From: Branchipolynoe longqiensis
Lineage: Eukaryota > Annelida > Polychaeta > Phyllodocida > Polynoidae
Assembly (NCBI GenBank): GCA_030323885.1
Contig: CM059199.1
Location: 74,423,050-74,487,049 of the forward strand
Length of the DNA stretch: 64,000 nt
Reading direction: 5' to 3'
The translations under genes were made by a program, and so were the position numbers. Positions 10,670 to 20,384 of the stretch are shown here, in pieces. Position 1 is the stretch's first letter, and each line of letters starts with the position of its first letter. Under the pieces are notes generated by a model that made no database searches, had not been told where the DNA came from, and saw only the letters and a list, made by a program, of their open reading frames with translations.

Positions 10670-10735
10670 TGTTGGTTGGTTGTTGGAGTCTTACGTCCTG
10701 GCAACATCTAAGGTCATATCAGGACGGAGACATTC

Positions 10736-10764
<29 letters not shown>
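10670..10764 (-). mobile_element. SINE-V tail fragment plus (GAT)n microsatellite
   Basis: Only the tail domain of SINE-V is present (10670-10731, 'TTACGTCCTGGCAACATC', 'AAGGTCATATCAGGACGG'). It is followed by a (GAT)n run at ~10735-10764. Confidence 0.7.
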
Positions 10765-10768
<4 letters not shown>

Positions 10769-10904
10769 CAGTCCAGTGCAATGCAAACAAATTACAGACT
10801 AAATGAGATTTATAATGCATAGTAATTAATCTTTTTATTACTAGATGATAACTTTGTGGTTCCGAAGCGTTCTATATCTTCTAAATGGATGGATTACAAA
10901 AAGG

Positions 10905-11245
10905 ACAGTTTGTTTTATTTATCAACGCATCTAGAGCACATTGATTTTTATCATCGGCTATTGGATGTCAAACATATGGTCTTTCTTTGGAGGAAACTTG
11001 CTGCCGCCACACAGGCTACTCTTTCCGATAAGCAGCAAGGGGTCTTTTATTTACCCTTTCCCACAGACAGAACAGCACATACCACAATCTTTGATTAGCC
11101 AATTCTGGACCACTGGTTGGAACGGAAAATAGCCCAAACTGCAAATGTGTCCACTGAGCAGGATCGATCGGATGACCCACACCTTCGCAGGTGGACACTC
11201 TACCGCCTGAGCTACGTCCAGCTCCGGATGGATTACAATGCCTGT
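10905..11245 (-). mobile_element. SINE-N (mollusc-like tRNA-derived SINE)
   Basis: Read on plus: 'GAGCACATTGATTTTTATCA', 'CGGCTATTGGATGTCAAACA', 'CTTTCCCACAGACAGAACAG', 'GGTTGGAACGGAAAATAGCC', ending in an inverted tRNA-like head ('GACACTCTACCGCCTGAGC'). The consensus wording of this repeat is one I remember from mollusc genomic sequence; that is memory, not a search. Two shorter copies lie at 32968-33127 and 53205-53310. Confidence 0.7.
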
Positions 11246-11557
11246 GAATGTGTTCGTCCGTGTGATAGAGCGCATTGCACTGATATACCTTCAAGGAATT
11301 TCAAACAAACTAAATAGTATACAGCCAATTGACGGATCGCACAGTCACTGTGACACAACTGTCGAGTACATCTAGCCTCGCTTTCAAATGCAATCAAGGC
11401 GAGAAGTGAAAAATGTACAGTTGCAGTAAATGCTGAGTGAACTATTGGAGCTGCACCAACACTTACCACTACAGTTGGAATTACTGGCAAAGCTTTCACC
11501 TCACAGTGCTGAGAGATCTGCAATTGCTGTAATTTTCGCTTTTCAGGGTCAGGATAC
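11246..11557. other. Intergenic, nothing recognised
   Basis: No family assigned. The 120-aa minus-strand frame (11233-11595) overlaps a SINE and a TRIM and has no domain. Confidence 0.4.
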
Positions 11558-12060
11558 TGTAGTGGTCTGCACTGACCTCTCAGGCAAGTAACCACATAGA
11601 CAGGTAGGCGTGGGGAGTGTATTGATATCAGGGAGCCTAGGTGGTGTAATGGTTAGCACACTGGCCCGGAATGCAAAGAGATGTGGGTTCGAGTCCCGCT
11701 CTAGGCACAGTAATTCCCATTTTCAACACCCCCACGACACTGGTTGCCGTGATCAGGATCCTGTACAAGCTTTGCGCTGTATGGTTGTTGAACCTACCCT
11801 GTGTATGTATGTGTTAGTGCATTGCCTGTATGTATGTAATTGTAAGCATTACAAGACTTACAATTCCAGGGGGACGAGTGTAGTGGTCTGCACTGACCTC
11901 TCAGGCAAGTAACCACATAGACAGGTAGGCGTGGGGAGTGTATTGATATCAGGGAGCCTAGGTGGTGTAATGGTTAGCACACTGGCCCGGAATGCAAAGA
12001 GATGTGGGTTCGAGTCCCGCTCTAGGCGCAGTATTTCCCATTTTCATCACCCCCATGACA
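11558..12060 (+). mobile_element. TRIM retrotransposon, complete (503 bp)
   Basis: LTR1 11558-11739, interior 11740-11878, LTR2 11879-12060; perfect target duplication ATAC (11554-11557, 12061-12064). The LTR starts TGTAGTGGTCTG and ends CCCACGACA or CCCATGACA. Primer site from 11741 (TGGTTGCCGTGATCAGG); purine tract AGGGGGACGAG ends at 11878. In LTR1 the tRNA-like module is 11635-11706: a 7-bp acceptor stem GCCTAGG/TCTAGGC (one G-T pair), box A TGGTGTAATGG at 11642-11652, box B GGTTCGAGTCC at 11686-11696, and a closed T arm. The anticodon stem is degenerate. A pol III-type TTTT lies at 11720-11723, still inside the LTR. The two LTRs differ at only a few positions. There is no coding capacity, so it must be mobilised in trans. 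Confidence 0.92.
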
Positions 12061-12101
12061 ATACTTTCTGTCTGAAATCCTTGTTTGGAAATATGATGGA
12101 G

Positions 12102-12326
12102 ACTTCAGGCACAAAACCACGTAAATGGCAATCGAAAAAGGCTATTAAAATAAAGATTTGTATCTGAAAATAATTTTAATTCTCACTAATTCCACGTTTC
12201 TTGTGATAATATGATTATGGAGCAATGAACAAAATAGTAGGAATGTAACAAAATAATCATTTTGAGGGTCTGAATCCTATGTTTATGTACATTTTTGGAT
12301 CGGCGTTTACCTGGTTTTGCAACTGA
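12102..12326. mobile_element. MITE-T (TTCAGG ends)
   Basis: Inverted ends 'TTCAGGCACAAAACCACGT' and 'TTACCTGGTTTTGCAACTGAA'. It shares 'GAAAATAATTTTAATTCTC' and 'ACTAATTCCACGTTTC' with 44254-44485; a third copy is at 39779-40010. About 225 bp and non-coding. Target duplication not resolved. It lies between two complete TRIMs. Confidence 0.7.
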
Positions 12327-12372
12327 ATTCTTTATATGAAAATGTATTCAAATACTATTCTCAGTATGGTAT

Positions 12373-12874
12373 TGTAGTGGTCTGCACTGACCTCTCAGGC
12401 AACTATCCACATAAACAGGTAGGCGTGGGTAGTGTGGTTATATCAGGGAGTCTAGGTGGTGTAATGGTTAGCACACTGGCCCGGAATGCAAAGAGATGTG
12501 GGTTCGAGTCCCGCTCTAGGCACAATATTTCCCATTTTCATCACCCCCACGACACTGGTGCCGTGACCATGATCCTATACAAGCTATGCGCTGTATGGTT
12601 GTTGAACCTACCCTGTGTATGTATGTGTTAGTGCATTGCCTGTATGTATGTAATTGTAAGCATTACAAGACTTACAATTCCCGGGGGACCAGTGTAGTGG
12701 TCTGCACTGACCTCTCAGGCAACTATCCACATATACAGGTAGGTGTGGGTAGTGTGGTTATATCAGGGAGCCTAGGTGGTGTAATGGTTAGCACACTGGC
12801 CCGGAATGCAAAGCGATGTGGGTTCGAGTCCCACTCTAGGGGCAATATTTCCCATTTTCATCACCCCCACGACA
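12373..12874 (+). mobile_element. TRIM retrotransposon, complete (502 bp)
   Basis: LTR1 12373-12554, interior 12555-12692, LTR2 12693-12874; target duplication GTAT (12369-12372, 12875-12878). The primer site TGGTGCCGTGACC at 12556-12568 has no insertion and matches the complement of an animal tRNA-His 3' end (acceptor strand GUCACGGCA plus CCA). The tract before LTR2 is CGGGGGACCAG. Both LTRs keep the tRNA-like module. Confidence 0.92.
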
Positions 12875-12878
12875 GTAT

Positions 12879-13257
12879 CCATAATTGCATTGTGTCAGAC
12901 AACATTGGTGTTTGGCACTAGTCGTGACCTGCTGGGATCTGTTGACTGCTAGGATCAGCCAAAGACCCTATAATACTAAGAGGGCGCGGCGACTCAGCCT
13001 GTACTGTGTAATCAAAATTATCAAACCCACCACTTGGTGCGCTGGCTGTTCTCTTGGTTAAACAGGTGCTATATTATATTTATAAATGTATATATGAATG
13101 TGAAAGATGTGTGATGATGGCGATGCTGATGATGATGCTGATGATGATGTGTATTTGTTCATAGCAATTTCATATTGATGTGTATTCATACTTATAGGGT
13201 CTTTGGATCAGCTAACATCGTTTGAAAATTCAGATGACTGACTGTGGATCGGTCAGT
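12879..13257. other. Intergenic; GAT microsatellite
   Basis: A GATGATG-rich microsatellite lies at ~13108-13150. Otherwise nothing recognised. Confidence 0.4.
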
Positions 13258-13583
13258 CGGTTGGTTGGTTGGTTGTCAGAATATTACATCCTGGCAACAT
13301 CTAAGGTCATATCAGGATAGATACTGACTTGTGACAGTGCACACTCATGTTGACTTTATAGTCATGCCCCACTGGAAAACCAGACCGCCAGCACCATGAC
13401 CAGATATCCCACTCAGGTGCATTATCCTGACACTGAACTAACCTATCCTATTAATGCCGAGCACCAACCTAGGAAGCAACAAGTATCAATTCTTTGTAAG
13501 TCATTAGTTTGACTCAACCAGAAAGCGAACTCCCGATCTTCCGCACGGGAGGCCTGTGCTCTATCGATTCGGCCACTGGGATC
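13258..13583 (-). mobile_element. SINE-V, near full length
   Basis: Read on plus it runs tail first ('TTACATCCTGGCAACATCTA'), then the body, then the inverted tRNA head ('CGAACTCCCGATCTTCCGCA', 'CTATCGATTCGGCCACTGG'). Confidence 0.8.
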
Positions 13584-14086
13584 AGTCAATAACAGGAAGA
13601 GCTTGACTTCGATATTATTTTGGTTGCATTATTTATCTTGGATGAGCACATCTTTGAGTGATGGCAGAACTACTAACACTGCCCAGTTCTAATAGCTTCA
13701 TCGTGCTTCATTGTTTTTTACTAACTGTGAAGAGACGCATCAGTATCTCATCATAATCCTTAGTTAAAAATGTAGCTTAAGTTTAATCATTTGTTATTGT
13801 CATTGTTCATTCTCATCATGGAGACCAGTTAGATAAGCATCGCTTTTCTGTGATCCTTTCTGTCTGTAAGGAATTTGTGTGCATTTATTGTATCACCTCA
13901 GTTTATTGTAAACATACCTTGCAGAGAGTAAAAATAAAAGAATTGATTGGTGGGTGCTGCCAGACCACTAGGCCGTCAGCTCCATGTTGTATTCCACTCA
14001 GATATATCGTCTGACTCAGTAACATTTAGGCTAACAGTGAACCATTCATTCCCTTATACTGTGCTAAAAATACCAAACATATTAAC
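13584..14086. other. Intergenic; block shared with 34134-34205
   Basis: Bases ~13868-13942 ('CCTCAGTTTATTGTAAACAT', 'ACCTTGCAGAGAGTAAAA') reappear inverted at 34134-34205, so this is a dispersed repeat end. No gene recognised. Confidence 0.45.
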
Positions 14087-14300
14087 TAGGTCATCTGACT
14101 GGTACCCTGCTGCATTGGTACTCTGCAGCCAATGGGCTGCTGAGTACCAGCGAACTAGGTCACCTGACTGGTACCCGGCTGCATTGGTACTCTGCTGTCA
14201 GTGGGCTGCTGGGTACCAGCTAACTGAGTCACCTGACTGGTACCCGGCTGCATTGGTACTCTGCAGCCAATGGGCTGCCGGGTCTCAGCTAGGGTCACTT
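14087..14300. repeat. ~68-bp tandem repeat, about three copies
   Basis: Unit 'TAGGTCACCTGACTGGTACC' + 'CGGCTGCATTGGTACTCTG' + 'CAGCCAATGGGCTGCTGGG', starting near 14087, 14155 and 14224 with a short fourth start near 14293. The 119-aa frame across it is the repeat translated, not a gene. Confidence 0.85.
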
Positions 14301-14311
14301 CACTGATACCC

Positions 14312-14812
14312 GGATCATCATCATCATCATCATCATGCTGTCAGTCGCGATGCGACAAAGACTGCTTTCATTACTTGACTGCCGCTCTCCATTTAGCTCT
14401 CTGCTCTGAGAGTGATGTTTTGCAGTTGTACATTTCATGAACCTGCCTGCAAAAGTGTTGAAGTGCTGCTGGCTTTTGCAAATTACCAGCGGCACTCTCT
14501 TGGGGAGCAAATAGATGCCTCACACTGGCAAGAACATGTCCAGACAGGCCCAAAACTATTTGTCCTTGCAGTGGCTGGTCGGGAGATGTGGGGAGTTCCA
14601 TACATCAACCGCCCTTGATGCTGCCACAGTCACATGGTTTTCTGTTCAGGGTTTGCGCCCTTAGCCTTCGGTTCTGTCAAGAACCTGTACCACAAGGCAT
14701 TGGTTTATAACTCTGCAGGGCAGGGGCATCAAACTCCCTGAGATATTGCAATACCTACATACCTGCATACCTGCATACCTGCATACCTGCATACCTGCAA
14801 TACCTGCATACC
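14312..14812 (-). mobile_element. SINE-L, near full length
   Basis: Read on plus it starts with the (ATC)n tail (14312-14333), then 'GCTGTCAGTCGCGATGCG', and ends with a small expansion of 'CATACCTG' units at 14757-14812 at the 5' end. The expanded pentamer-like start suggests the 5' end is itself unstable. Confidence 0.8.
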
Positions 14813-14968
14813 TGCACACCTGATACTCGGATATAAACCTATAAATAAGGGTGAAGGTCACATGCTCTCTCTCTTTCACCACGGCCACGAACCAGTCCAG
14901 ACTATGTACATGTGCCTGTAGCAACTATGTTGAGATTAAAGAAAACATGTGAGTACAATGTTGTCTTA

Positions 14969-15445
14969 ATGGGCGTAATCAATTAATCAACTCGGGTCAC
15001 CCAAGCCAATTTTTGGCGCATGCGCATGTCTTACAGACTCTGGTCAAATAAGCGAATATGCTTCTCCACGCTCGGGGTGGAGAAAATGTTGGCTTAATCC
15101 AAAGCTTTTTTTTTTTTAATAACCAATATAACTACAGCAAAATAGGGTTTAAACTATTTTATGATTGCATAGTTTAGTTATATTTCCATTTCATTAATCT
15201 GTGTTTTTACCAACAAAAAACATGTACGACTGGTACTGGTAGCTATTATCCCGCAGGATGGTACCAGCACAAATGTGATGTCATCATTCCTAGCAAACCC
15301 CAGCCAAGAAAGAGGTGGGTTACTGGGGTCAGGTCGTTTTGTACATTGCACTTGTTTTTGTCAAGTCCACTTGCGGTGTTTGATTTGAATTTCTAGCAGC
15401 TCAGGTGACCTGAATCGCCCGGGTCGTGTTAATCGATTAAGCCCC
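14969..15445. mobile_element. Putative MITE with TTAATCGATTAA-like ends
   Basis: The left end 'GGGCGTAATCAATTAATCAA' and right end 'GTTAATCGATTAAGCCCC' are imperfect inverted copies, each followed inward by 'GGTCACC'. No coding capacity. Boundaries are approximate and the target duplication is unresolved. Confidence 0.5.
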
Positions 15446-15487
15446 TTCTGGATGTTCCAGACACTGAGCCAACAAGGATAGCAGATG

Positions 15488-15630
15488 CCAATTTGGATTT
15501 CCACCACTGTGGATAACTGACAGCGTCATCAAATGCCAGTTCCTCTCATACCATGTCTATGTGGTGTGGGAGGTTAAAAATCCCTTGGGTCGATAAAAGT
15601 GTAGACTCGGGCTTTCTATCGACAACCTGT
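15488..15630 (+). mobile_element. SINE-Leu, 5'-truncated
   Basis: Starts inside the body ('GCCAATTTGGATTTCCACCA') and ends at 'CTTTCTATCGACA'. Head and terminal ~60 bp are lost. Confidence 0.75.
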
Positions 15631-16446
15631 TTAATTGTGAAAACAAGTCTATTCAGGCTTATCCATAATAGGCAGTATAAATCTTCAAGAACATTTGATA
15701 TTTTTTGAGCAAGTGAATCAGAGTAGTTGGATTACCCCAGTGGCAGCACCACCATTGCCCCATAGGCTCGGGCAAAATCCGAGCTGATATCGCACTGGAT
15801 GAAAACCGAACATATAATGATATATAATAATAATAATAAAATACCTCCAACCAAGGATTTATACATGTATAGGAATATACTCACTATAAAAAGATACACA
15901 CACTTTTCAATATGATGGGGTTGGGGAAACGTTCAGCTTGTATTAGTCTTTGGTTTTACTTGCTCCTGAATGTACCACAAAGCAAGCGCTACAGCACCAG
16001 GTCATGGCAGTGTGCCAACAATATTTTAATGTAAAGCGCATGCGAGACCTTTTTACCAATGTAAAGCATGGACAGGTTTTAGCGTTCCTAAGAACAACTG
16101 AACACTGTCGCCTCTTGTAATTTTAGCTATGTGTTGTGTGTAAAATGTTGCTATTTTTCACAGTTTTAACCACTTCAAAATTCCAACTGCGATCATGTTT
16201 CGATTCACACAAAATCTGACCATGTCAGATTTTCCTATGAATTTCAATGTATGCATATAAATGTAATTAAGCAAATTAACAGATTCAGCTGTTCGCCGTG
16301 AATGTGGCACTTACTGCTGAAATTGCAATAAACCATCTGCAATTATGACCAACCAGCTTGTCCTCTATGGTTAGATTTCAGTAATAATTGCAACAAATAC
16401 CTACTAAAGAAACCAGGTCATATTGAGTGCTTCAAGATACCTAGTG
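15631..16446. other. Intergenic, A/T-rich, nothing recognised
   Basis: Contains an (AAT)n run near 15825-15840. No repeat family or coding region identified. Confidence 0.4.
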
Positions 16447-17285
16447 CAGTATAACCTCTCTAAATCGACCGACCATCGGACCTACTTTAAGTGGTCCATT
16501 TAGGGAGGTGGTCGGTTTCGGGAGTTAGAATATCCGTCCAGGGGCATTATTGGGACCCAAATAAAGTGATCGATATAGGATAGTGGTCGATGTTTGGAGG
16601 TGGTCGGTTAGAGAGGTTTGACTGTATAATATTTCCAATTGTGTATTATCTGGTCATAACTTAGGTATGTTTGGTAGTGTGCAGACTAAATATGCAATCA
16701 TCAAGTCAATTTCAATATTTGGTTAGCTTAATTTATGTTCATATGGTAGATATACAATAAAACCTCCCTAACCGACCTCCTCCACAAATCGACCACTCCC
16801 CTATATCGATCGGTTTATTTGGGTCCCAATAATACTATTGTAACCATATTCTATTCTAAGTCCATAAACCGACCACCTCCCTAAATGGACCACTTAATAT
16901 CGGTTCCCAGGTCGGACGATTTAGAGAGGTTTTACTATATATATACAGTAAAACCTCTCTAACCGACCAGCTCCACAGATCCACCACTCCCCTATATCGA
17001 TCACTTTATTTGGGTCCCAATAATACCATTGTAACCAATTTCGAACTCCCTAAGCCGACCACCTCCCTAAATGGACCACTTAATATCGGTTCCGAGGTCG
17101 GTCGATTTAGAGAGGTTTTACTATATCTACAGTAAAACATCTCTAACCGACCACCTCCACAGATCCACCACTCCCCTATATTGATCGCTTTATAACGGAT
17201 ATTTGAACTCCATAATCAGACCACCTCCCTAAATGGACCACTTAAAGTCGGTTCCAAGGTCGGTCGATTTAGAGAGGTTTTACTG
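16447..17285. mobile_element. Cluster of four pogo/Tigger-like MITEs
   Basis: Four short elements in a row: 16447-16625, ~16755-16936, 16946-~17122 and 17130-17285. Each starts CAGTAAAACCTCTCTAACC (variants) and ends with its inverse (GGTTAGAGAGGTTTTACTG type), with TA at most junctions. Terminal CAGT..ACCTCT and TA targets are characteristic of pogo/Tigger elements of the Tc1/mariner group. They contain only short inverted blocks ('CGACCACCTCCCTAAATGG') and no transposase. Confidence 0.85.
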
Positions 17286-17597
17286 TATATATCTTACTGG
17301 GACATAGAGCTGCTATATCGTGATGTAATGCGAGCACTGTGACGCCACCTGGTGTAGTCCGGGCTAACCATTGGATGGTGCTGGTTCAGGCCACTAGGGG
17401 ACGCTGCACTCACAGTATGAGAGGTGTGCAACTGTTGCCGAACCTCACATCCGGTGAGTGCGCAGTTGGTGTCGAGAATCTTTTCTATTTGTGTTGGAAG
17501 GGCATTTGGAGCCTAGCCCAATGCTGATTGTATAGTGTATTCGATAATATATATATCAACCATCCTTCGTTGTTTGTCAAGTGTGGGTATCCATATA
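17286..17597. other. Intergenic, nothing recognised
   Basis: Includes a 62-aa frame (17339-17527) with no recognisable features. Confidence 0.4.
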
Positions 17598-18199
17598 CAG
17601 CATAACCCCGTTAAACCAAACTTGAAGGGACCCTAGAAATCTGTTTGGATTAACCGATCATTGGTTTAACCGAGCTTTGGCGTTGGCTTTGACTTTGAGT
17701 AAGAGTGTATTAAAAAATCATTGGGGTCTCAGATGACCATATAACCACATGGAAGTTTGGTTTAACCATACCGGACTGGCCTGGGGTGTGACAATTTTCT
17801 TTGGATTAACCAATAATTTGGATGAACCAACTTTGATTTAACCAACTTTATTATATGATAAATGGTAGTATTTTGCCGGGTCGCAGAAAAAAGTTTGGAT
17901 TAACCGATCGTTTGGTTTAACCGAGCTTTGGCTTTGGCTTTGGCTTTGACTTTGAGTGTATTAAAAAGTCATTGGGGTCTCAGATGACCTTATAACCACA
18001 TGGAAGTTTGGTTTAACCATACCGGACTGGCCTGGGGTGTGACAATTTTCTTTGGATTAACCAATAATTTGGATGAACCGACTTTGATTTAACCAACTTT
18101 TTTATATGATAAATGGTAGTATTTTGCCGGGTCACGGAAACAAGTTTGGATTAACCGATCGTTTGGTTTAACCGAGCTTGGTTTAACGGGGTTATCCCG
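17598..18199. mobile_element. Pogo-like non-autonomous element with internal direct repeats
   Basis: Ends CAGCATAACCCCGTTAAACC and GGTTTAACGGGGTTATCCCG, with TA on both sides (17596-17597, 18200-18201). Inside, a ~250-bp block beginning 'GTTTGGATTAACCGATC' recurs near 17642, 17893 and 18146. The Tigger-like end pattern (CAG..TAACC) differs from the neighbouring cluster, so it is a separate family. Confidence 0.8.
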
Positions 18200-18411
18200 T
18201 AACTGGTTTACGAGGCTTGCGGGTCGTCTGGTGTGGGGGATGGTGGGGGGGTGTGAGAAGATGTTTAGTGTTTGACGTCATGATTATGGTTGCACATATA
18301 TGCCCCAATTATATGTGTGGTGATGAGACCTTGAAAACCAGTTAGATTTGTCTGGTCTTAATATATTTATTCTTTTGGGTATTTAATTTTATCCTAATCC
18401 CTGCTTAAGCG

Positions 18412-19530
18412 TTAGTCACAAATGCATTGCAGCGTGCTTGCAGCGGCCATAAGTCGCCGCATCGGCAAAACCATGCGGCGACCGTACGGTTGGTTACGGT
18501 CGCGGTACAGCGACCATACAATTCTTTGCTCACTGCAAGGGATTGCGGTTTTTTTTAAGTTGAAGTTATCTTATGGCCCTGTCACACTACGACGCTTCTC
18601 GCCGGCGACCCGTCAACGTGTGGTGTTTTTGGGCGATATTTGGTGAAATATCGAGAAGCGCTGGTGGCGCGTTATGGGCGCGTCGTTACACGTCGGTACA
18701 CTACTTTGTCGCCGGCGGGTCGCCGGCGAAAGTCGGCGCGCGTTATTGGTCGCTGAGTGTTTTGAACATGTCAAAAACCACCAGCGACCGGCAACGCGCG
18801 CAAATATATGGGTAAGGACGTTAGGCGCGCGTCGCGCCGGAATAACGTTATGGGAACGCTAGGAAGACGGCGCGCGCGCGGGAGGGTTGTTGCTCACGCG
18901 TTGCGCAAACTGGGCCGTTTTTGTTTTGGGCCCTAGCAACATTTAAGGTTAAATGAAGACTTCGCGCCAAACTTTCTTTTTTTTTTCCCCAGCGCGTCGA
19001 CACACGTTGGCCGCGCGCGCATAACGCGCCGCGCTGACGCCGATCTTTTCCCCCAAACCGCCGAAAAGTTTGACGTTTCTCGACGTGCGAGATTTCATTT
19101 TCAACGCTGACGGGTCGCCGAGAGAAGCGTCGTAGTGTAACAGGGCCATAAACTTCAGAAAATCGCAACACCTCTGGCCGAAATCCCACCACAATCCTCG
19201 AAGGAAACAATTTTCTCAAATAACTCAAATCTGTTTCTTCAACTTATCCATAATCCTCAGTCTTCAAACTCCTCTATCTTTTCTTTGAGTGCCTTTTGGT
19301 GGCAGCTTGGTCGATCATTTTTGTTTGTATATGTGCGGTGGTGGGGCCTGTGTAGTGTGACAACAAAAACGTAAGACGTTATATGGTGACCTATGGCTAT
19401 GCATTGCGGTGACCATGCAATTTGTGAATAGATAAACTGCAAACGACAACACCGTAGCATTTGCATAAACTGCAAGACACATCACACACCGCAGCACCGT
19501 ACGGCGACCGTATCATTTGTGACCTAAGCA
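18412..19530. mobile_element. Outer inverted-repeat element with GTCACAAATG ends
   Basis: The left end 'GTTAGTCACAAATGCATTGC' and right end 'CATTTGTGACCTAAGC' are imperfect inverses, and both arms contain 'CGGCGACCGTA'-type blocks. A subfamily II MITE (18574-19148) sits inside. Immediately outside that MITE the two flanks are again partly inverted, so the host element was folded before insertion or the inner element is longer than its TIR suggests. Confidence 0.5.
18574..19148 (+). mobile_element. MITE, subfamily II (SINE-core type)
   Basis: Ends TGGCCCTGTCACACTACGACG and CGTCGTAGTGTAACAGGGCCA; flanks TTA (18571-18573) and TAA (19149-19151). GC-rich interior with many GCGCG runs, the central 'GTTTTGAACATGTCAAAAAC' at ~18757 and the SINE-V-tail remnant 'GGCCCTAGCAACATTTAAGG' at ~18930. 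575 bp, non-coding. Confidence 0.85.
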
Positions 19531-20380
19531 TATAAGTGTTATTCTTGAGGGTTGTTCAAGTCAGGAGTATGCAGAGATAAATTAGTATCTATAAGATATA
19601 TGTTGACATAGGTAGCGTATATATACTCGAACATAAGTCCAGGCAATATACCACCAACAGAATCTCCTATTCTGAGGTTGACTTTTACTCACGATACCCC
19701 ACGACGGAGCATGGATGGCACCCAGGATGACATCTTGTGGCAAGATGAGCCTGACTCAGTCAGTGATGATGACTCTCAGGACAATGACATTGACGCTGGT
19801 GATGAATATTACAGTGACGCTCTTGGTCATGAGCAAGGACTCCAGTTACTGGAGGAATCTCATGATAAGTCTGGTTTTTGAGTGATCAGTGGTGTTGTCA
19901 CCTTGTTGAATATCTATGCATGTGAATGAAAGAAGTTTAATTTGTCAGTAAATAAAATTTAGCCCAACTTAGAGTCTAGTTAGGCCTAATTCCAGATATT
20001 CCTTCTAAAATACCTCTTGACTTATATTCAAAGTTGACTCATATTCAAATATACACTTTGAAATGCAGTGCCCGTCCTTTTATGACCTCAGATGGTTCTA
20101 GAACATAAAAACCCCAACAAGCGCACGAAAGGTATTGCCTGACATTGAAAATTAGAATTGTTCATACAGGTTAAAATGCAAACAAAGTTGATTCGATTTT
20201 TTATTAAATTGTCACCCACTCATGGTCCTGGTTTCCATGAACAAAGCCACACCAGCAGTGACAAAGCAACTCCCCTGCGCATGCGCCGAGTGCTCAGTGA
20301 GCTTTATTCGACAACACGTCACGCAACCCAGCAGTGGGGAGGGGAGAGGAGCCTAGCCCAAGGGGTCTGATATGATCTAC
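19531..20380. other. Intergenic; one small acidic open frame
   Basis: The frame 19678-19881 encodes 67 residues that are strikingly acidic (a run of D/E/S between residues ~20 and 50). It is not recognised and could be a remnant exon or chance. Nothing else was seen. Confidence 0.4.
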
Positions 20381-20384
20381 GCAC

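Noticed and set aside
19678..19881. Small acidic protein gene
   Set aside because: Only 67 codons, no splice or homology evidence readable here; kept only as a note in the intergenic entry.
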